From Cyclaneusma minus (lineage: Eukaryota; Ascomycota; Leotiomycetes; Marthamycetales; Marthamycetaceae): 64,000 nt of DNA. Shown one piece after another: positions 47,515 through 59,803 of this stretch. The notes under the pieces were generated by a model. The model was not told where the DNA came from and did no database searches. It saw nothing but the letters and a program-made list of their open reading frames with translations. The stretch lies in assembly GCA_037179335.1 (NCBI GenBank), contig JAKZHN010000038.1:1-64000 (forward strand). The letters run 5' to 3'. A program made the position numbers and the translations under genes. How positions within the stretch are numbered: the stretch's first letter is position 1; every line of letters starts with the position of its first letter.

Positions 47515-47979
47515 TCTGCTGCGCGTCATTCAGCGCATGAAATCTCGAATGCGAAGGTACAGCATGTGGGATATTGATGAGACGCAGACATAACTGTCGC
47601 GAGGGTTCAGCGATACAAACAAGCTCTCTATCTACAACTCATTATCCTGAAAAATGCATACATGTGATGGTGTCAGGTGACGGTACTGCCCAAGGCTTGT
47701 GGCGATGTTGTAAGTATATGGATCCTCTTCTTGTCCGCAGAGCCGCCGCGTCTCCTTTCCAGCCAGGGACTGGGTGTTTGATTGCCATCTGATCTCCTGG
47801 AGCGGAATAGGAGAACCATGTGGCTGAGGGTTGCCAGCAGTGAATTTCAAACCCATTTCAAAAAGCCAAAACCCGAGTGGGCAAATAAAGATTGGTCATC
47901 CGCCTAAGCACTATGCCAAAATATATACAAAGCTTTCCTGGCTGTCTCCGTGTTCCAACCAAATCAATCCATCCTTTCC
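47515..47979. other. intergenic, convergent 3' flanks
   Basis: 465 bp between the ends of DUS3 and the acetylesterase gene; nothing recognised. Confidence 0.5.
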
Positions 47980-48973
47980 TCAGACACAGGCTGCTTGCAA
48001 GCCTGTCGAATCGCTAATATACTTAGCCAGGCTCAATCTGGCACAATAAACGGCCTGCACGAAAGCCTTCGACACCAGCTCCGCATTCTTAGGGCCGGTA
48101 TGTGTATGATCATTTGGAAAGCCGGCATCGACTTGCTGCGCAGTTTCCTTCTTGTATGCATTGGCGCAGTACTGGCCGTGGTCGACATATTCGACCTTTG
48201 CCACCGAGGCTGCCATTTGGGCGTAGGCTACGAATTTGGAGGGCTGGTAGTTGAATGTGCCCGACTGGTATGGGTTGTTGGGCGTCTGGGAGCTTATGAT
48301 GACTGGGTTTTTGTCAGCTTCATTCGCGAAAGGGGAGACATGTCTCGTATGGCACATCTTCTAGGCGACTTACCCTGACAGCCCTTTGCGGCCATAGCGG
48401 TAGCGGCATTCTCCATATATTTGTTGAATGTGAGAACTTTCTCTTGTTTACCCCTATGCACCGCACCAAATTAGCAAGTTTCCCTTTCACCACGTCGCAC
48501 CGTACTTCATCTATTTCAAATACACAAGTCTTAGTTGGGGATTCCGGAAGTCCTACCCAAAGTTGCCAGTGCAGGTCTCATCGCCGGTACCCGGGCAATC
48601 CGTTCGTCCATTATCCGGGTTGAAAACTCCGCCGTCGTTATGGCCCATCTCAAGGACACAGAAATCGCCGGACTTGCATTCGTTGATGATAGCAGCGAAG
48701 TGGCCTTCGCGCGTGAAACTGCGTGCCGAGCGGCCGCCTATGGCGAGGTTCTGGACTGTGATGCCCTTGAGCGAGTTTTGGAGGTATTCGCCCCAGCCTG
48801 GAGAACGATGTTAGTTGACAACTTTTTTGGAAGAATGATAGGAGGGGCTGATGCATGCCTTGGGTTCCACTGCCACCGCCGCCGGGTGCCATGGTCGAGT
48901 CGCCGGCGAGGTAGACAGTTGCTGCCAGGGCGTGGGAGGCCACAGAGGCGATGAGTAGGAGGTGAGGGAGCAT
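47980..48973 (-). CDS. rhamnogalacturonan acetylesterase (CE12, SGNH hydrolase)
   Basis: 252-aa secreted esterase that removes acetyl groups from rhamnogalacturonan I of plant pectin. Exons: 48973-48859, 48797-48557, 48453-48374, 48302-47980. Signal peptide MLPHLLLIASVASHALA. SGNH blocks: nucleophile Ser26 in YLAGDSTMAPGG, Gly in AIGGRSARSF, Asn in EMGHNDGG, and Asp209/His212 in FPNDHTHTG. SSQTPNNPYQSGTFNYQP is the characteristic RGAE loop. The first intron appears to be GC-AG (CAAG then GCATGC; branch CTAAC; CTCCAG), because this join alone gives GTQGWGEYLQNSLKG. The other introns are GT-AG. It lies upstream, same strand, of nothing co-transcribed, but neighbours another cell-wall enzyme gene. 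Confidence 0.92.
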
Positions 48974-50393
48974 ATTGCAAGCTTTTCGGCTCCTTTCGAG
49001 AGTGAGACTTGGAATAGAAGGTAATGAACAGTTTGTGGAAGTCGTGATCAGCGTCTTCTACAAATTTATTTCCATTTCGTTGCAAGTCTTCAGGCCAGCT
49101 GATATCCGCACAGGGTATGGGAAACTTATTTCTATCTAACTTAACTTGAGATAATATCTCATGAGATATATCTATTTCAAATGGATTGAAATAAAGTTAA
49201 ACTTATATAATATTTGAGATAAATGAGATAGAGATTTAGGGGTAAAAGGGGTAAGTATTTTATTATTAAAAATGCCAAAAATACGTAAAAAAACACTTTA
49301 AAAAAATTGAGATAAATAATATCTAACTTATCTTGAGTTATTATTTTGAGATATTATCTATTTCAATTGATTTGAGTTTAGATATTATCTATCTCAAAGT
49401 CTTTGAGATATGAGTTTTTGAGTTACCCAAACCCTGTATCCGCAGAGCTTCGTCCCAAGATGTATCTGTCGGAGAATGTTCGAATGTTTGGGCTTCAAGT
49501 ACGCTCTTCATTTCCTCGGTCTCCACGTCCGTCTTTATAGACCGGCATTGAATGTTTCCGGCCCTGAGCCTGCTCTGAAAGGCAATTCCTTGTACTCTGC
49601 TAAAGTAGGTTCTCAAACTTGTCCTTTTTGAGCATTTCACGATAGTCCATTGGGACGGTTACACGAAACATTAAGCTTCGAGCGCGCTCCCGGTACGCTA
49701 CTATCATCATGCACCCCTGGATATGCCATCTGAACCCGACAAGGGCCGCACGAATAACCTACTGAATGATTTCACTTTCCGCTAATTCGCGAGATCATTG
49801 GCTTCGCTGTTTCCCGTTTCGCTGCAATGAAGGCACGAAAACTCGGGAAGTTGGCCCATCGTGTGTTTCAGAGTAAAGGGCCATGTTTTGTCGACGATCC
49901 CGAAGCTCTTAGTCTCTATCCTGGAGTAGTGAGCTACCAGTTACTAGTAGTGACGCAGGTCAGGATGGAGGGGCAATGCGGCGATATCTAGAGCACTAAG
50001 AGCTCTAGGCCGCTTTTAGTGCCAAGTTAACGGTACTACGACGGTGGGGGGGGTGAAGTGGTTTTTGAAGGGAGGTGTTCCTGAACTGTTATGCGGAAGG
50101 GAGATGGTTCGGACGGGAAAGCATCACGATTGATAGAATAGCGACTCCAGATTCGGGACAGTGACAGAATGAACCAAGTTTGGGGGGCTCTGAATTTGCA
50201 ACGGAATACAAGTTGGCGGAGATGAGACAGAGTTTTTACTAATAAGGAACTCGGATGTGATGGTCCGATGGATGGAAAGAGGAATTAATTGGTTTTGGAG
50301 ATAATTACAAGGTATGTGGATTTGCGCGCTTCTATTTTCATGCCTTTCTTTTTTGAACTCCACTTCGCACCTTGTTCCGCAGATTCTTCGTAT
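48974..50393. other. intergenic region containing a MITE
   Basis: 1.4 kb between the acetylesterase start and the GH3 gene end. Holds the acetylesterase promoter and the 326-bp MITE at 49111-49436. No other gene is supported. Confidence 0.55.
49103..49444. mobile_element. hAT-like MITE (326 bp) with perfect 8-bp target duplication
   Basis: Element 49111-49436 flanked on both sides by TATCCGCA (49103-49110 and 49437-49444). The left end is CAGGGTATGGGAAACTTA; the reverse complement of the right end is CAGGGTTTGGGTAACTCA, 14 of 18 matching. The interior is very A/T-rich with repeated GAGATA/TATCTC motifs that pair as a long imperfect hairpin. No coding capacity. Lies about 130 bp upstream of the acetylesterase start codon, in its promoter region. 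Confidence 0.88.
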
Positions 50394-52864
50394 TTACAAG
50401 GTTATCGTACCGTTCAGTCTCAGGTCCCTCGAGCTAGCACCAATCCACAATGGAAAATCCCCAGTCTGGAGCAACCACTGCTGAGCCACCACGTCCCAAA
50501 CACTCAGGTCTCGTCTAGTCAGCGCGAAAGAGACAACTTGGCTGCCGTTGACCGGCACAGAGACCTTGTCAAAACCTCTCAACTGCCTGACGGGCGCTCC
50601 AGGAATTCCCAGATAAAGCTGTGCAACCTCCGCTCCTTGCACTGAGCCAGTATTGGTGATGGTGGCCGTGACATTGAACAGCGTCTCCCACAACTGCGGA
50701 TGTCCTCCCTGGATCACCGAAATATTCGCAGCAGGATACGCAGCAGTCGACGCATTGGTCTTGCTAACCGCCAAGTTCGAATACTCAAACGTCGTATACG
50801 ACAGCCCGAAGCCAAACTCAAATCTCGGCTCAATCTCTTCTCGGTCAAAGTATTTGTAATCAATATACACACCTTCCGTGAAGTTAGACTGCGGGAACGG
50901 ATCGAAGGATACGGAAGAATTCAGCACGGCGCCGTAGTCACTGTCTTGCTTGGCAATCGTGTGAACCAGCTTTCCGCTCGGCGTCACGTCTCCATACAGC
51001 ACGTCCACGAGTGCATTTCCTGATTCTTGGCCCGGAAGTCCGGCGAATATCACTGCCGTGACGTTCTCGTTTTCGATCCATGCATCGACGACCCGTGGAC
51101 CAGCGGCGTGGAGCACCACAATTGTGTTGGAACAGTTGGTGGCCACGTTGTTGACGAGATTGTCTGAGAATTCATCTTCGAGCGTGGTGCGGTCGAAGGA
51201 TTCGGATGCATAGTTGTTGATGAACACGAGGCAGACTTCGGTTGAGGCTTCGATGACGGGGTTTTCGGAGAAGAAGTCCCAGCGTAGAGTACCGCGGTCA
51301 TCGAGGACGCGGTTTTGAATGGCGTGGAATGGCGAGATCACGTACGGTGGTGTGTTGCTTCCCGAGCCGCCGCCGGTGATCATAGTGCCGTTGAAGGTGT
51401 TCCAGCCCCAGTTGACTTCGTAGCCGCCTCCGTACCGAGTAGGGTTCGTCCATGGGTTGGCCTTGACTTCGGCATCGTAGCCGAAAATGCTCACGAAACG
51501 GGGAGATTTGAGCGGGAGTGTGTTGTTGACGTTTTTGACGAGAACGTGACCTGCTGCGCCGATTTCTCGGATGAGTTTATAGTTATCGCCTCGCACGTCT
51601 AGAATGGGATGTTGGACGGTGGGCTTGTAGACTTGGGGAGCTGGGAAAGAGGCGTTTTGGTTCAGGTAATAGTATACTGCCATCTGCCTGGTGACCATGT
51701 CGTCGAGTCTTTCGAGAGCCACGGAGCCGTTGTTGACAGCTTGTGTCAAGTTGTTACCCCAGAAGCCTGCGTAGGGCATGACAATGTCCAGTCCGGCATT
51801 TGCTGTCGCGATGCCAGTATATTGAGCGCTCCAGTCCTACTTAAATCAGCCAACTGCTTTGCAAATCGTGGGTGAAAGCCCGCTTATGTTTTAAGCTTGA
51901 CTTGGTTGGCCAAGCAAGATTCGTGTGCTGTATAGAGCAGTTGAAATAACTTGTCAACGAAAAGCCTACTCACCGAAACGACAAATCCCTCGAATCCAAA
52001 TTCAGTTTTGAGGATGCCATTGAGCAGCTTGGAGTTTTGGCAGGCATAGGAATTATTTACTCGCTGGTAAGAGCACATGATTGCCCCGGAGCCCGCCCTG
52101 AGGGCATTCATAAAAGGCCAAGCATAAAGCTCATGAATCGTTACATCATCAGCGTTAGAAGAAATCGATTCTCCAAGGTCGCCGGGAAAGCGTCGGTACT
52201 CTTGCTCGTTGAGCAGGAAATGCTATATCCAGTCAGTATCAGGTTAGGCGTGGTGAATGACTCAATTTACCTTTGAAACAGCAATGACACCAGCATCTTG
52301 AATACCGGTTGCCAGCTGTTCCATTTGGACACCGGTAATGTATGGATCAGGACCAGGACCTTCCCACTGTCTCCCACCACGTGTGACACGACCCAAGGGT
52401 CCTCCAACAGGTCCGAGAGCAGCATTCACACCCTTCCCGTAGTACTCGTTCCCATATGCCTTGCCATACTGGTACATATAATCTTTGTCCCACGTAGATG
52501 CAAGATGCGTACCCGCAGGAAAAGCAGACACGAAATTAGCACCACGCATACCAGCTGGTCCATCCTCAAAGCAGATACCATAGAAGCCAAGTCGGGGAAC
52601 TCCTCCTGTCAGGCCTACGCAGATATCCTCGGTAGTCCCGCCAGTAACGTTCACTTTTTCCTCAAGAGTCAGCTGGGCTACGAAAGCCGCTGCTTTTGAA
52701 TATGCTTCTGCCCATTTTGCCGATGTCTTGCCTTTTCCTTCGGGCGTAGGGTAGACGGGGGGACTCAGGCCATATAACGGTACCTCAGAGACGTTTGTGT
52801 AGCCTGCGAGGGCTTGGTTGGCGAGGGCGACTGCGAGGCCGGCCGCAAAGATGGAAGACCTCAT
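50394..52864 (-). CDS. secreted GH3 beta-glucosidase
   Basis: 761-aa glycoside hydrolase family 3 enzyme, likely hydrolysing cellobiose and other beta-glucosides outside the cell. Exons: 52864-52271, 52222-51974, 51836-50394. Signal peptide MRSSIFAAGLAVALANQALA. The substrate-pocket region shows GGVPRLGFYGICFEDGPAGM and GPVGGPLGRVTRGGRQWEGP, with HFLLNEQEYRR after the first splice. Nucleophile Asp282 lies at the second splice (FEGFVVS then DWSAQYTG). Then come the alpha/beta sandwich (HAAGPRVVDAWIENENVTAV, FAGLPGQESGNALVDVLYGD) and a C-terminal fibronectin III-like domain (TNTGSVQGAEVAQLYLGIPG). Many NxS/T sites. Length is normal for fungal GH3 of the BglI/BglL type. Confidence 0.95.
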
Positions 52865-53837
52865 GGTGAGGGAGCTTGACAGAACAAAAGTATCTGGAGA
52901 GGGCTTGCAGAAACTCTTGCAAACTGGGCTCGGCCCGGTATATTAAGTTTTCGAATGTCCTGATGGTCATCCATGAACGATCGGATAACCTGCCATGTCC
53001 CATCCTCGCAACAGCGGAGTATGATGGCGTTTTCGAAATCGGGCCGTATCCTTGATCCTTGATTAATCGCCTTAATTCTTGTATCACGACATAGGTACAT
53101 GTTTTCTCTGTCTATCCAGGAGAACGACTTGGCGATGGTTCCTGTAGCACGTCATGCCACGGCCCATGCTTGGTATGTGGAGACCGTAGTGGAGACCGCG
53201 GGGGCACGAGAAGCTCGAGCGGGGGCGAGGACTCCAGGTTGTCGCGGATAACCTGTATGTCGTCGGCGGTCTCCTAACCCCATACCCACAAGTTGATGAT
53301 AAACAAGTGGGTTCGAAAGTGAGAATCTGGCCGGGCAACTCGCTCTTTACGGTTGTCCTCGGCTGACTTGCAAATGATTGTAAGTAGGATAGGTATCCGG
53401 ATTCCGCGTTCCTTGTTCCTGAGCGCGGCGCGTACAAGGGATATAACATGGGACGGTCCGCAGATTCTTGGCCTTTCATTGATCTTTGGTAGACCTGACT
53501 AAACAAGGTCAAAAGAAGAAATTTGTAAACGATGGATGGCCTCACATCAGAAATGAGCTGGCGTGAGATTTCAGAGAAAATGTCAATCTAACAATTGACA
53601 CAATAACCCCAAAAAAAATATCCCATCGAAAGCGTTCGAGAATGAAATTCCCCAAAGCCCCCTGGGGTTCATAAAAAGAAGGAGAAAGTATATACAAACT
53701 TGAAGGCGGTAGAAATTTCCTGATTTCAGCCATGAAACACCAGACGGCCGTCGCTTTTACTCGAAAACCCATTATGCCGGAAAGACGCCAAGATGGCCTC
53801 CGAAGATACCCTCCTCATATATCATTCGAGTGCCACA
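52865..53837. other. intergenic region
   Basis: 970 bp: promoter of the GH3 gene and 3' flank of the membrane-protein gene. No gene or repeat with support. Confidence 0.5.
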
Positions 53838-54918
53838 TTAAGCATCATAATTCTGATAAATGCAGCCACAGCTCTCACCCGACGAAACCACAAAATCACC
53901 CACCGAATTACCACTTGCATCAAAGCAATCTGGCTGGTCCGTCCCACTCGCCGCCACCTCCTCCACAAACACTGCATACGGCCACGGTGCAAAATCTTTC
54001 CCGCTTGTAGTTGTATTGGTGTATCCACTAGCCGGATATAGCTTCGGCATTTTCGTATACAGACTAGCTTCAAATATGCTAGAATTGTAGAAACAGGTTG
54101 ATTGGCTGTTATCGCTGGTGATGGCGCTGGATGAGATGACTTGTTTTTGCATCTGGAAGCTGAAGCTGTAGCGTTCGGTGGAGAGGCCCGAGTCGAGAAG
54201 GTGGAGGGTGCTATTGCTGAAGGTTATGGAGAATGGGTTGGAGGAGGAGGAGATGGTGTAGTCGGTGGCTGAGGGGGAGGAGGGGGAGATTATCCAGTCG
54301 AACTCTGCTGCGGAGGCGGAAGCATCTTGAGAGTAGGTGGAGTAGGGGTAGCAGGTCCATGTTGCAGGGTTGGTGGTGCAATTTGTGTTTACGGTGGAGA
54401 GGTAGGTCTGGATAGAGTAAGAGCCGGCGGGAAATGTGGTGTCTTGTTCAGACGATGAAGTGCCAGAGCTTGAGATAATATCAGTACTGTTCTGGAAGAT
54501 TTGTAGGAGTGAGAGGGAGGGACAGAGGGATCGTAGGTACTCACTTATTACTGTGTTTCTTCTTCAAGCCTACTACCAGCCCAACGACTAAGCCAACTAT
54601 GCACAGTATCAAGGACAAGACGATAAGGCATAGTCTTAGCCAACCTCCGCGCCTTGCAATAAATCTGTTGTCGCGTAACGGATTGGTCTTTTCTCTAGGA
54701 TCTTCAGAGAACGTGGGACTTGCTACGCTTTCGGTGTAGGCTGGCGGCGATGAATCGAAACTGGATCTGGGTGGATCGGACAGCCAGCTGGTAATTAGGG
54801 GATTTGGACGATGCTTGGCTCGTGCAGGAATAGCAGGAGGTAGATGGATAGTTGAGCCATCTTCTGGAATGGCCGGTAGTAGGTCGGAGGCAGGGCCTCG
54901 CTTTGGGGTTGGAGACAT
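53838..54918 (-). CDS. single-pass type II membrane protein, unknown fungal family
   Basis: 340 aa from exons 54918-54545 and 54486-53838 (58-nt intron, GTGAGT donor, ACAG acceptor). A Pro-rich cytosolic N-terminus (about 100 residues) ends in ARRGGWLRLC and one membrane helix (LIVLSLILCIVGLVVGLVVG). Then comes an outside domain with many N-glycosylation sites and paired Cys: NTNCTTNPATWTCYPYSTYS, FSITFSNSTLHL, STCFYNSSIF and DFAPWPYAVFVEEVAASG, ending CGCIYQNYDA. This layout matches a family common in Pezizomycotina that is often labelled Tat-pathway-signal protein; that label is not informative here. Role unknown, probably plasma-membrane or wall-associated. Confidence 0.84.
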
Positions 54919-55934
54919 TGCTTTCGGATTTGTGTATATAGCGGCAGTAGAGCACAACGGAAAGTACTGTAAGCCTGAGTGCTGTCGTCAATCTGGAAAT
55001 CTGGGGCGGTCGAAGTTCAGGTTTCGTAAACCTTTTAGCTGGGCTGCTGGGAGTGCCGTTCAAGAGGCCTTGAAGACAGGATCATAGCAAAGCAACCGAT
55101 CATTGCGGTAGTGAAAGATACAGAGGCCACAACGGCATTATTGAAGCGGATCGTAATGCGACGAGAAGGGATACGAGAGGCCGGATGAGAGCTGGAAGAG
55201 GGGGGTGGAAAGAGAAGAGGGCTACACTTCGTAGCGCCGGGCAAAATAAAGGCAAGGGGATGGGCGGGATTGATGAAAGCAGCAAGAATGGCAGATGACA
55301 GTAGCTTAGAGACCTCAACTACTTAGACCAACTGATTGACGAACGTACCTGGTTAGTGGTTGGGGCAAAGTGATGGCGTCAAAGGGGGACAAGCTGGGGG
55401 GATAGTGGCGGCCCAGATTTGCATTTGGTGGTGGGCTGGAGCACGCCCGAGGCGTACCAGATCGACTGGCGCACCATTCCACAGCAGGTCGGCGAGTAAA
55501 GAGGCGCTTCTGAGGAGGGCGACTAAATTGATAGCATCAATACATACCTACCCTTTGTACAGCAAGACATCGTATTGGTGTTGTTGTGTTGTTAGTTTCC
55601 CCATATCCAGTCAGTCGCTTCAACAGGGAGAGTTCTGCGATATTCGTCTCCAGCGTATCGACGTCGGACCTGTTTCCATACTCCCTTGCAAGCGTCATGT
55701 CACTTTAAACTCTTGAGATGCCGTGACACATGTCCCCGGATTGCTTAGTGCCCGGGAACATGCTTCCACGTTCCATTGAATGGCAGCCTCGTGGTAAGCT
55801 ACCCTCTGGCGCATCCAGGCCCCTCGACCTACGCATCCTGCATCGGATCCGTGCTGTGCGCCTTCCCCACGACTCGATTGAACTTGGACCCTTCACTGGG
55901 CCGCAACAGACACAAAGCATCTGTACGTCAAGTT
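54919..55934. other. intergenic region
   Basis: 1 kb, promoter side of the membrane protein and 3' flank of the hydrolase. Nothing recognised. Confidence 0.5.
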
Positions 55935-57230
55935 TCATCGCTTCCTGAAAGTCTTGATACTTTCGTCTAGACGAGTAGCAGATGTGATGATAGCACGTGA
56001 GACGGCAATGCGACCCTCTGTGCGATCCATGGCCTCTGTGTGGTAAGCAGAGGGAACAGATTTCCGCTCCGCCTCAAGCCCGAGCTCCGTACACAAGCTC
56101 TCAAGCTCATCGCAATGGGACTTTGGGACCAGCTCGTCCCGTCCAGCTTCAAGCAAGAGAATAGCAGGCTTGCTTTCCCTGCCTGCGATCTGTGCAAGCT
56201 GCTTGCGGCTATCGAGATGGTTTCGCAAGAATGGCCACAAGTATCGATACGGTAGCCATTTTTGCGGGTAGATCGTCTCCAGCATAGTTCGTATGCTGGT
56301 AAATGGCGTTTCTAGAATCAAGGCCTTCAGAGATAGCGAGCTGGGGAAAAGATCCTGTCTCGCTGCTAGAGACGTCGCAAAACCAGCTCCTATGCTCTGT
56401 CCCCAGAATATCACTGGGACCGAGGATTGTCTGTCTTGCTCTTGCGAGCTATCTTGATCAATCCAACGCAAGGCGGCCGCAGTGTCTCTAATGATCCCTT
56501 GTTCTGAGGGTCTGCCATGAGAGGTCCAGTAGCCACGATAACTCACACAGACCATTACCAACTGGACTGGAATTCCCTTTGTCCCCAACTCTTTCCCAGC
56601 CATCTTGAGCACAGGAGACAGCATGGGAAGCCTTGGTGGAAGGGAACTCGCATTGCCTTGAAAGTAGAGAATATAGAGGCGGGCAGAGGCACGACTGGCT
56701 TTTCGGTGAGCATCAATGCGTGCCACACATAAAGCGATTTCAGTGCCATCGTCGGAGTGGATTCTGGCCTCTTTCCATTTGACACCTTGGCATTGGTTTT
56801 CGTAGTCTGGAAGCTTTTCTCTCCTAGCATTGGGAGGCAGGCCAGGCATGTAGATGATTTTGTTTTGGAACAAGATCATCATTATGCATTTCCATGTCCC
56901 TGATTTAACTGTCAGTAGGTTGAATAGACACAAGTCCCAATGTATTGGGACTTAGCATATTCGAGGATGACAGCTCAATCTCTGGCTGTCATTTGACTTA
57001 CATAGTGTAACGGCAAGGCCAACAAAAATCTTTGGCGGCAGTAAGATGGTTGAGAGATCGGCAATAGTACGCCGCTGCATATATTGTCTGTCGAAGCCAT
57101 AATTGCTTCTACGTAGGCTCTGTCTCGAAGACAATTCAAGGGCCAGGAAACGACGCGTCGGTTCGTGATGGCGCGACAGCAGGCGACGCAGCGGAAAGCT
57201 GGAAGTCCCCGTCGCGACGGCTTTGTGCAT
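55935..57230 (-). CDS. alpha/beta hydrolase, Bem46/ABHD13-like
   Basis: 397-aa serine hydrolase from exons 57230-57002 and 56899-55935 (102-nt intron; GTAAGT, CTACTGACAG, AATCAG; phase 1). The start is the ATG giving MHKAVATGTSSFPLRR. The junction forms FVGLAVTLW, part of an N-terminal hydrophobic anchor. Then IIYMPGLPPNARREKL and YILYFQGNASSLPPRLPML (oxyanion-side loop), nucleophile Ser245 in VIFWGQSIGAGFAT, Asp in LLLEAGRDELVP and His in SAYHTEAM. ETPFTSIRTMLE is a typical family block. Probably membrane-attached by the N-terminal helix. Substrate unknown. Confidence 0.85.
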
Positions 57231-57607
57231 TGGCTGCTGGCCTGGTCTTGAGGGCAAATCACATCTCGCGGCGGAGTTCAATGGGAGTTGCTATTAGCAT
57301 CGGGGTGGTTGCAAAGCATATGTGTGGCGGGGAATAAGATGTTGTTTTTGACTGGAGACAGGATGGGTGCCAGAGTAAAGTAGGTATCTTCAGGCTTCTA
57401 AAGTATCCCAGCGTTCCTGACCGCCCCGGGGCACAAAATCGCGGGGCACCGCATCACAAAGGATTTCCCCGCCCAGCATAGACTGATTGCTCCATTAACG
57501 ATACCCAGAATTCCTGGAAAACCTGCCCAGCTTATTACAGCCCTTCAGATCCAGCGATCGACAATTCCTTCCGCCCTTCACTACAAGTTACCGCACACCA
57601 CATCACC
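57231..57607. promoter_or_regulatory. divergent promoter region (hydrolase / SDS22)
   Basis: 377 bp between two divergent start codons, so both promoters should lie here. No specific site assigned. Confidence 0.45.
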
Positions 57608-58789
57608 ATGGGAGATTCAAACGGTGCAGACGGCGAGCCCCATTCCCTGCGTAACGATTCTGGCTGGGACGGCAAACTACGAGTAGAACGTCACCCGACC
57701 CTCCAAAACCCAGAAGCGATTTCAGACCCTGAATACTCGGACGAGGAGCATGTCCTGCCAGGCGAGCAGATCGATGCTGACGAAGGTATGTCCACGGGCA
57801 AGCGAAAGGCGGACCATACTGACCTGCCCACCCTCTCAGATCTTCTAGACGACTATCCTCCGGACACCGATGAAATCGATTGTGTACACTCGAGAGTATC
57901 TTCCATCCCCGATTTGCGCCTCGAGCGATTTACACAAGTCGCCAGGCTGTGTCTTCGCCAAAATGCCATTCAAGACATCAAAGGCTTCTCCGGTCTCGCA
58001 GCTACCCTGAAAGACCTCGATCTCTACGACAACCTAATCGCGCATATCAAAGGTCTCGACGAGCTCGTCAATCTGACAAGCCTGGATCTGAGTTTCAACA
58101 AGATCAAGCACATCAAACATGTTAACCACCTGAAGGAATTGAAGGATATTTACTTCGTACAGAACAAGATCAGCACAATTGAAGGACTCGACGGTCTAGA
58201 AAAGCTACGAAATCTCGAGCTCGCTGCAAATCGAATCCGCGAAATACAGAACCTCGACACGTTGACAGGTTTGGAGGAGCTGTGGCTGGGCAAGAACAAG
58301 ATCACCGAGATCAAGAACCTCGATGCGCTGCAGAACCTGAAGATCTTGAGCATCCAGTCGAACCGAATCCGCCAGATCACCGGTCTCGACAAGCTGGAGA
58401 ATCTCGAGGAAGTGTATATTTCGCACAACGCAATCAGCGACCTTTCCGGACTCGCCAATAACTCAAAGCTCCGAGTTCTGGATGTCAGCAATAACACAAT
58501 CGCAAAGCTCGACGGCTTAGGACCGCTGAAGTCGTTAGAAGAGTTCTGGGCCAGCTATAACCAGATCGGAGACTTTGCAGATGTGGAAAAGCACTTGGCA
58601 GATAAGAAGGAGCTGACTACGGTCTATTTCGAAGGCAACCCGCTGCAGTTGAAGAATCCGACGCTTTACCGCAATAAAGTCCGCTTGACCTTGCCACAGG
58701 TCCAGCAGATTGACGCAAGTAAGTTTTCTGTTCTTCAGTTGTGTGCGATGCCCAACTAACATCTTCTAGCATTCGTCAGGGTGTCGTAG
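57608..58789 (+). CDS. SDS22: protein phosphatase 1 regulator Sds22
   Basis: 376-aa leucine-rich-repeat protein that binds PP1 catalytic subunit in the nucleus and cytosol and guides its maturation and mitotic function. Exons: 57608-58718 and 58770-58789; the last exon codes only FVRVS after the split codon. The N-terminal 90 residues are acidic. From about 95 on there are some eleven 22-residue SDS22-type repeats (LKDLDLYDNLIAHIKGLDEL, LTSLDLSFNKIKHIKHVNHL, LEELWLGKNKITEIKNLDAL) and an LRR cap (FEGNPLQLKNPTLYRNKVRL, TLPQVQQIDA). Length and order match fungal Sds22. Confidence 0.96.
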
Positions 58790-59803
58790 ATGCATTGGGA
58801 TTGGCGTTGTGGATGGCAAGGAGGCCCAGGATCAGGCATATGGGTTCCATGGGAGAAGAAGCATATTTGAAGCAGCACGATCCCAGCTAACGGTCTCTTG
58901 GATCCAATAGTAATGTTTTTATCAGAATCCTAGATGCAGATCTGTGAGTTCTGCCTCTTGCATGTCGACGATCTTCAGTATTCAGTATTCAGGTTCAAGG
59001 GTTAGGACTTTAGGTAGGCTGCCTCGGCTGCTGCCTCGGCTGAGCCAAGGCGAGTGTGGGGCAGCGCCCCCGGGAATAGCATATCTACCCAGAAATGGAA
59101 TGGCTTATCGTCCTACGGGACCTGGCTTGGTGGTTAGTGCTTTTGCGTTGGAGCCTTACAGCGAGACAATCCATGCAAACAAGGGCCGATTGCAGGTATA
59201 TTAAATGCTTAAGTGGCTTAGAGTAGCCAGCCGGAAGCCTCCCGTTCTCGGTGCCTTTTGACTCGGGCTGCTGCTGATTGGAAGTTGTCGCGGGCCTCAG
59301 TACAAGACAAACGCGGCCAGACTGGATTTTCAGAGCCTGCCCTTCATGACGGCACGGCGATGGCGTTGGGCTAACAGGCGTCCCTTGCAGTGGTGTTGAA
59401 AAAAGGGAGCAAGCATGCCGCCACCATACGCCGTCGACAAAACAAGCTTCGGCTCCTCTATCGCAGCCTCCTTGCTTTGGGGCTTGGCCACGAAGGTTAC
59501 TCGACAGCCTTTCGCGCTAGTGCCCAAAGCAGCCAAATTGGCATCACGTGCTGCCGCGTAGATATCCCGTTGCAGGCGGCCCCCGCAAAACGCGGTCGGA
59601 CGAGCACACACGCGTTGCCATCTCAGGTAGCAACTTGGGTGCTCTTTAAGAGTCGCTCCGGAAGTGAGGCAGCACAGCTCATGCACTGCCAGGCACCCAG
59701 CAAAGCCTTACAAATGCTCTGACTATATAATCGTCTCTTCCCCCCCAGCGAGTCCTTCAAATCTCTTCGGTTCCTCCACCATCGACACCAGGCGACTGTC
59801 ACC
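58790..59803. other. intergenic region
   Basis: 1 kb between two genes on the same strand. It includes a short GGCTGCCTCGGCTG duplication near 59020-59042. No gene supported. Confidence 0.5.
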
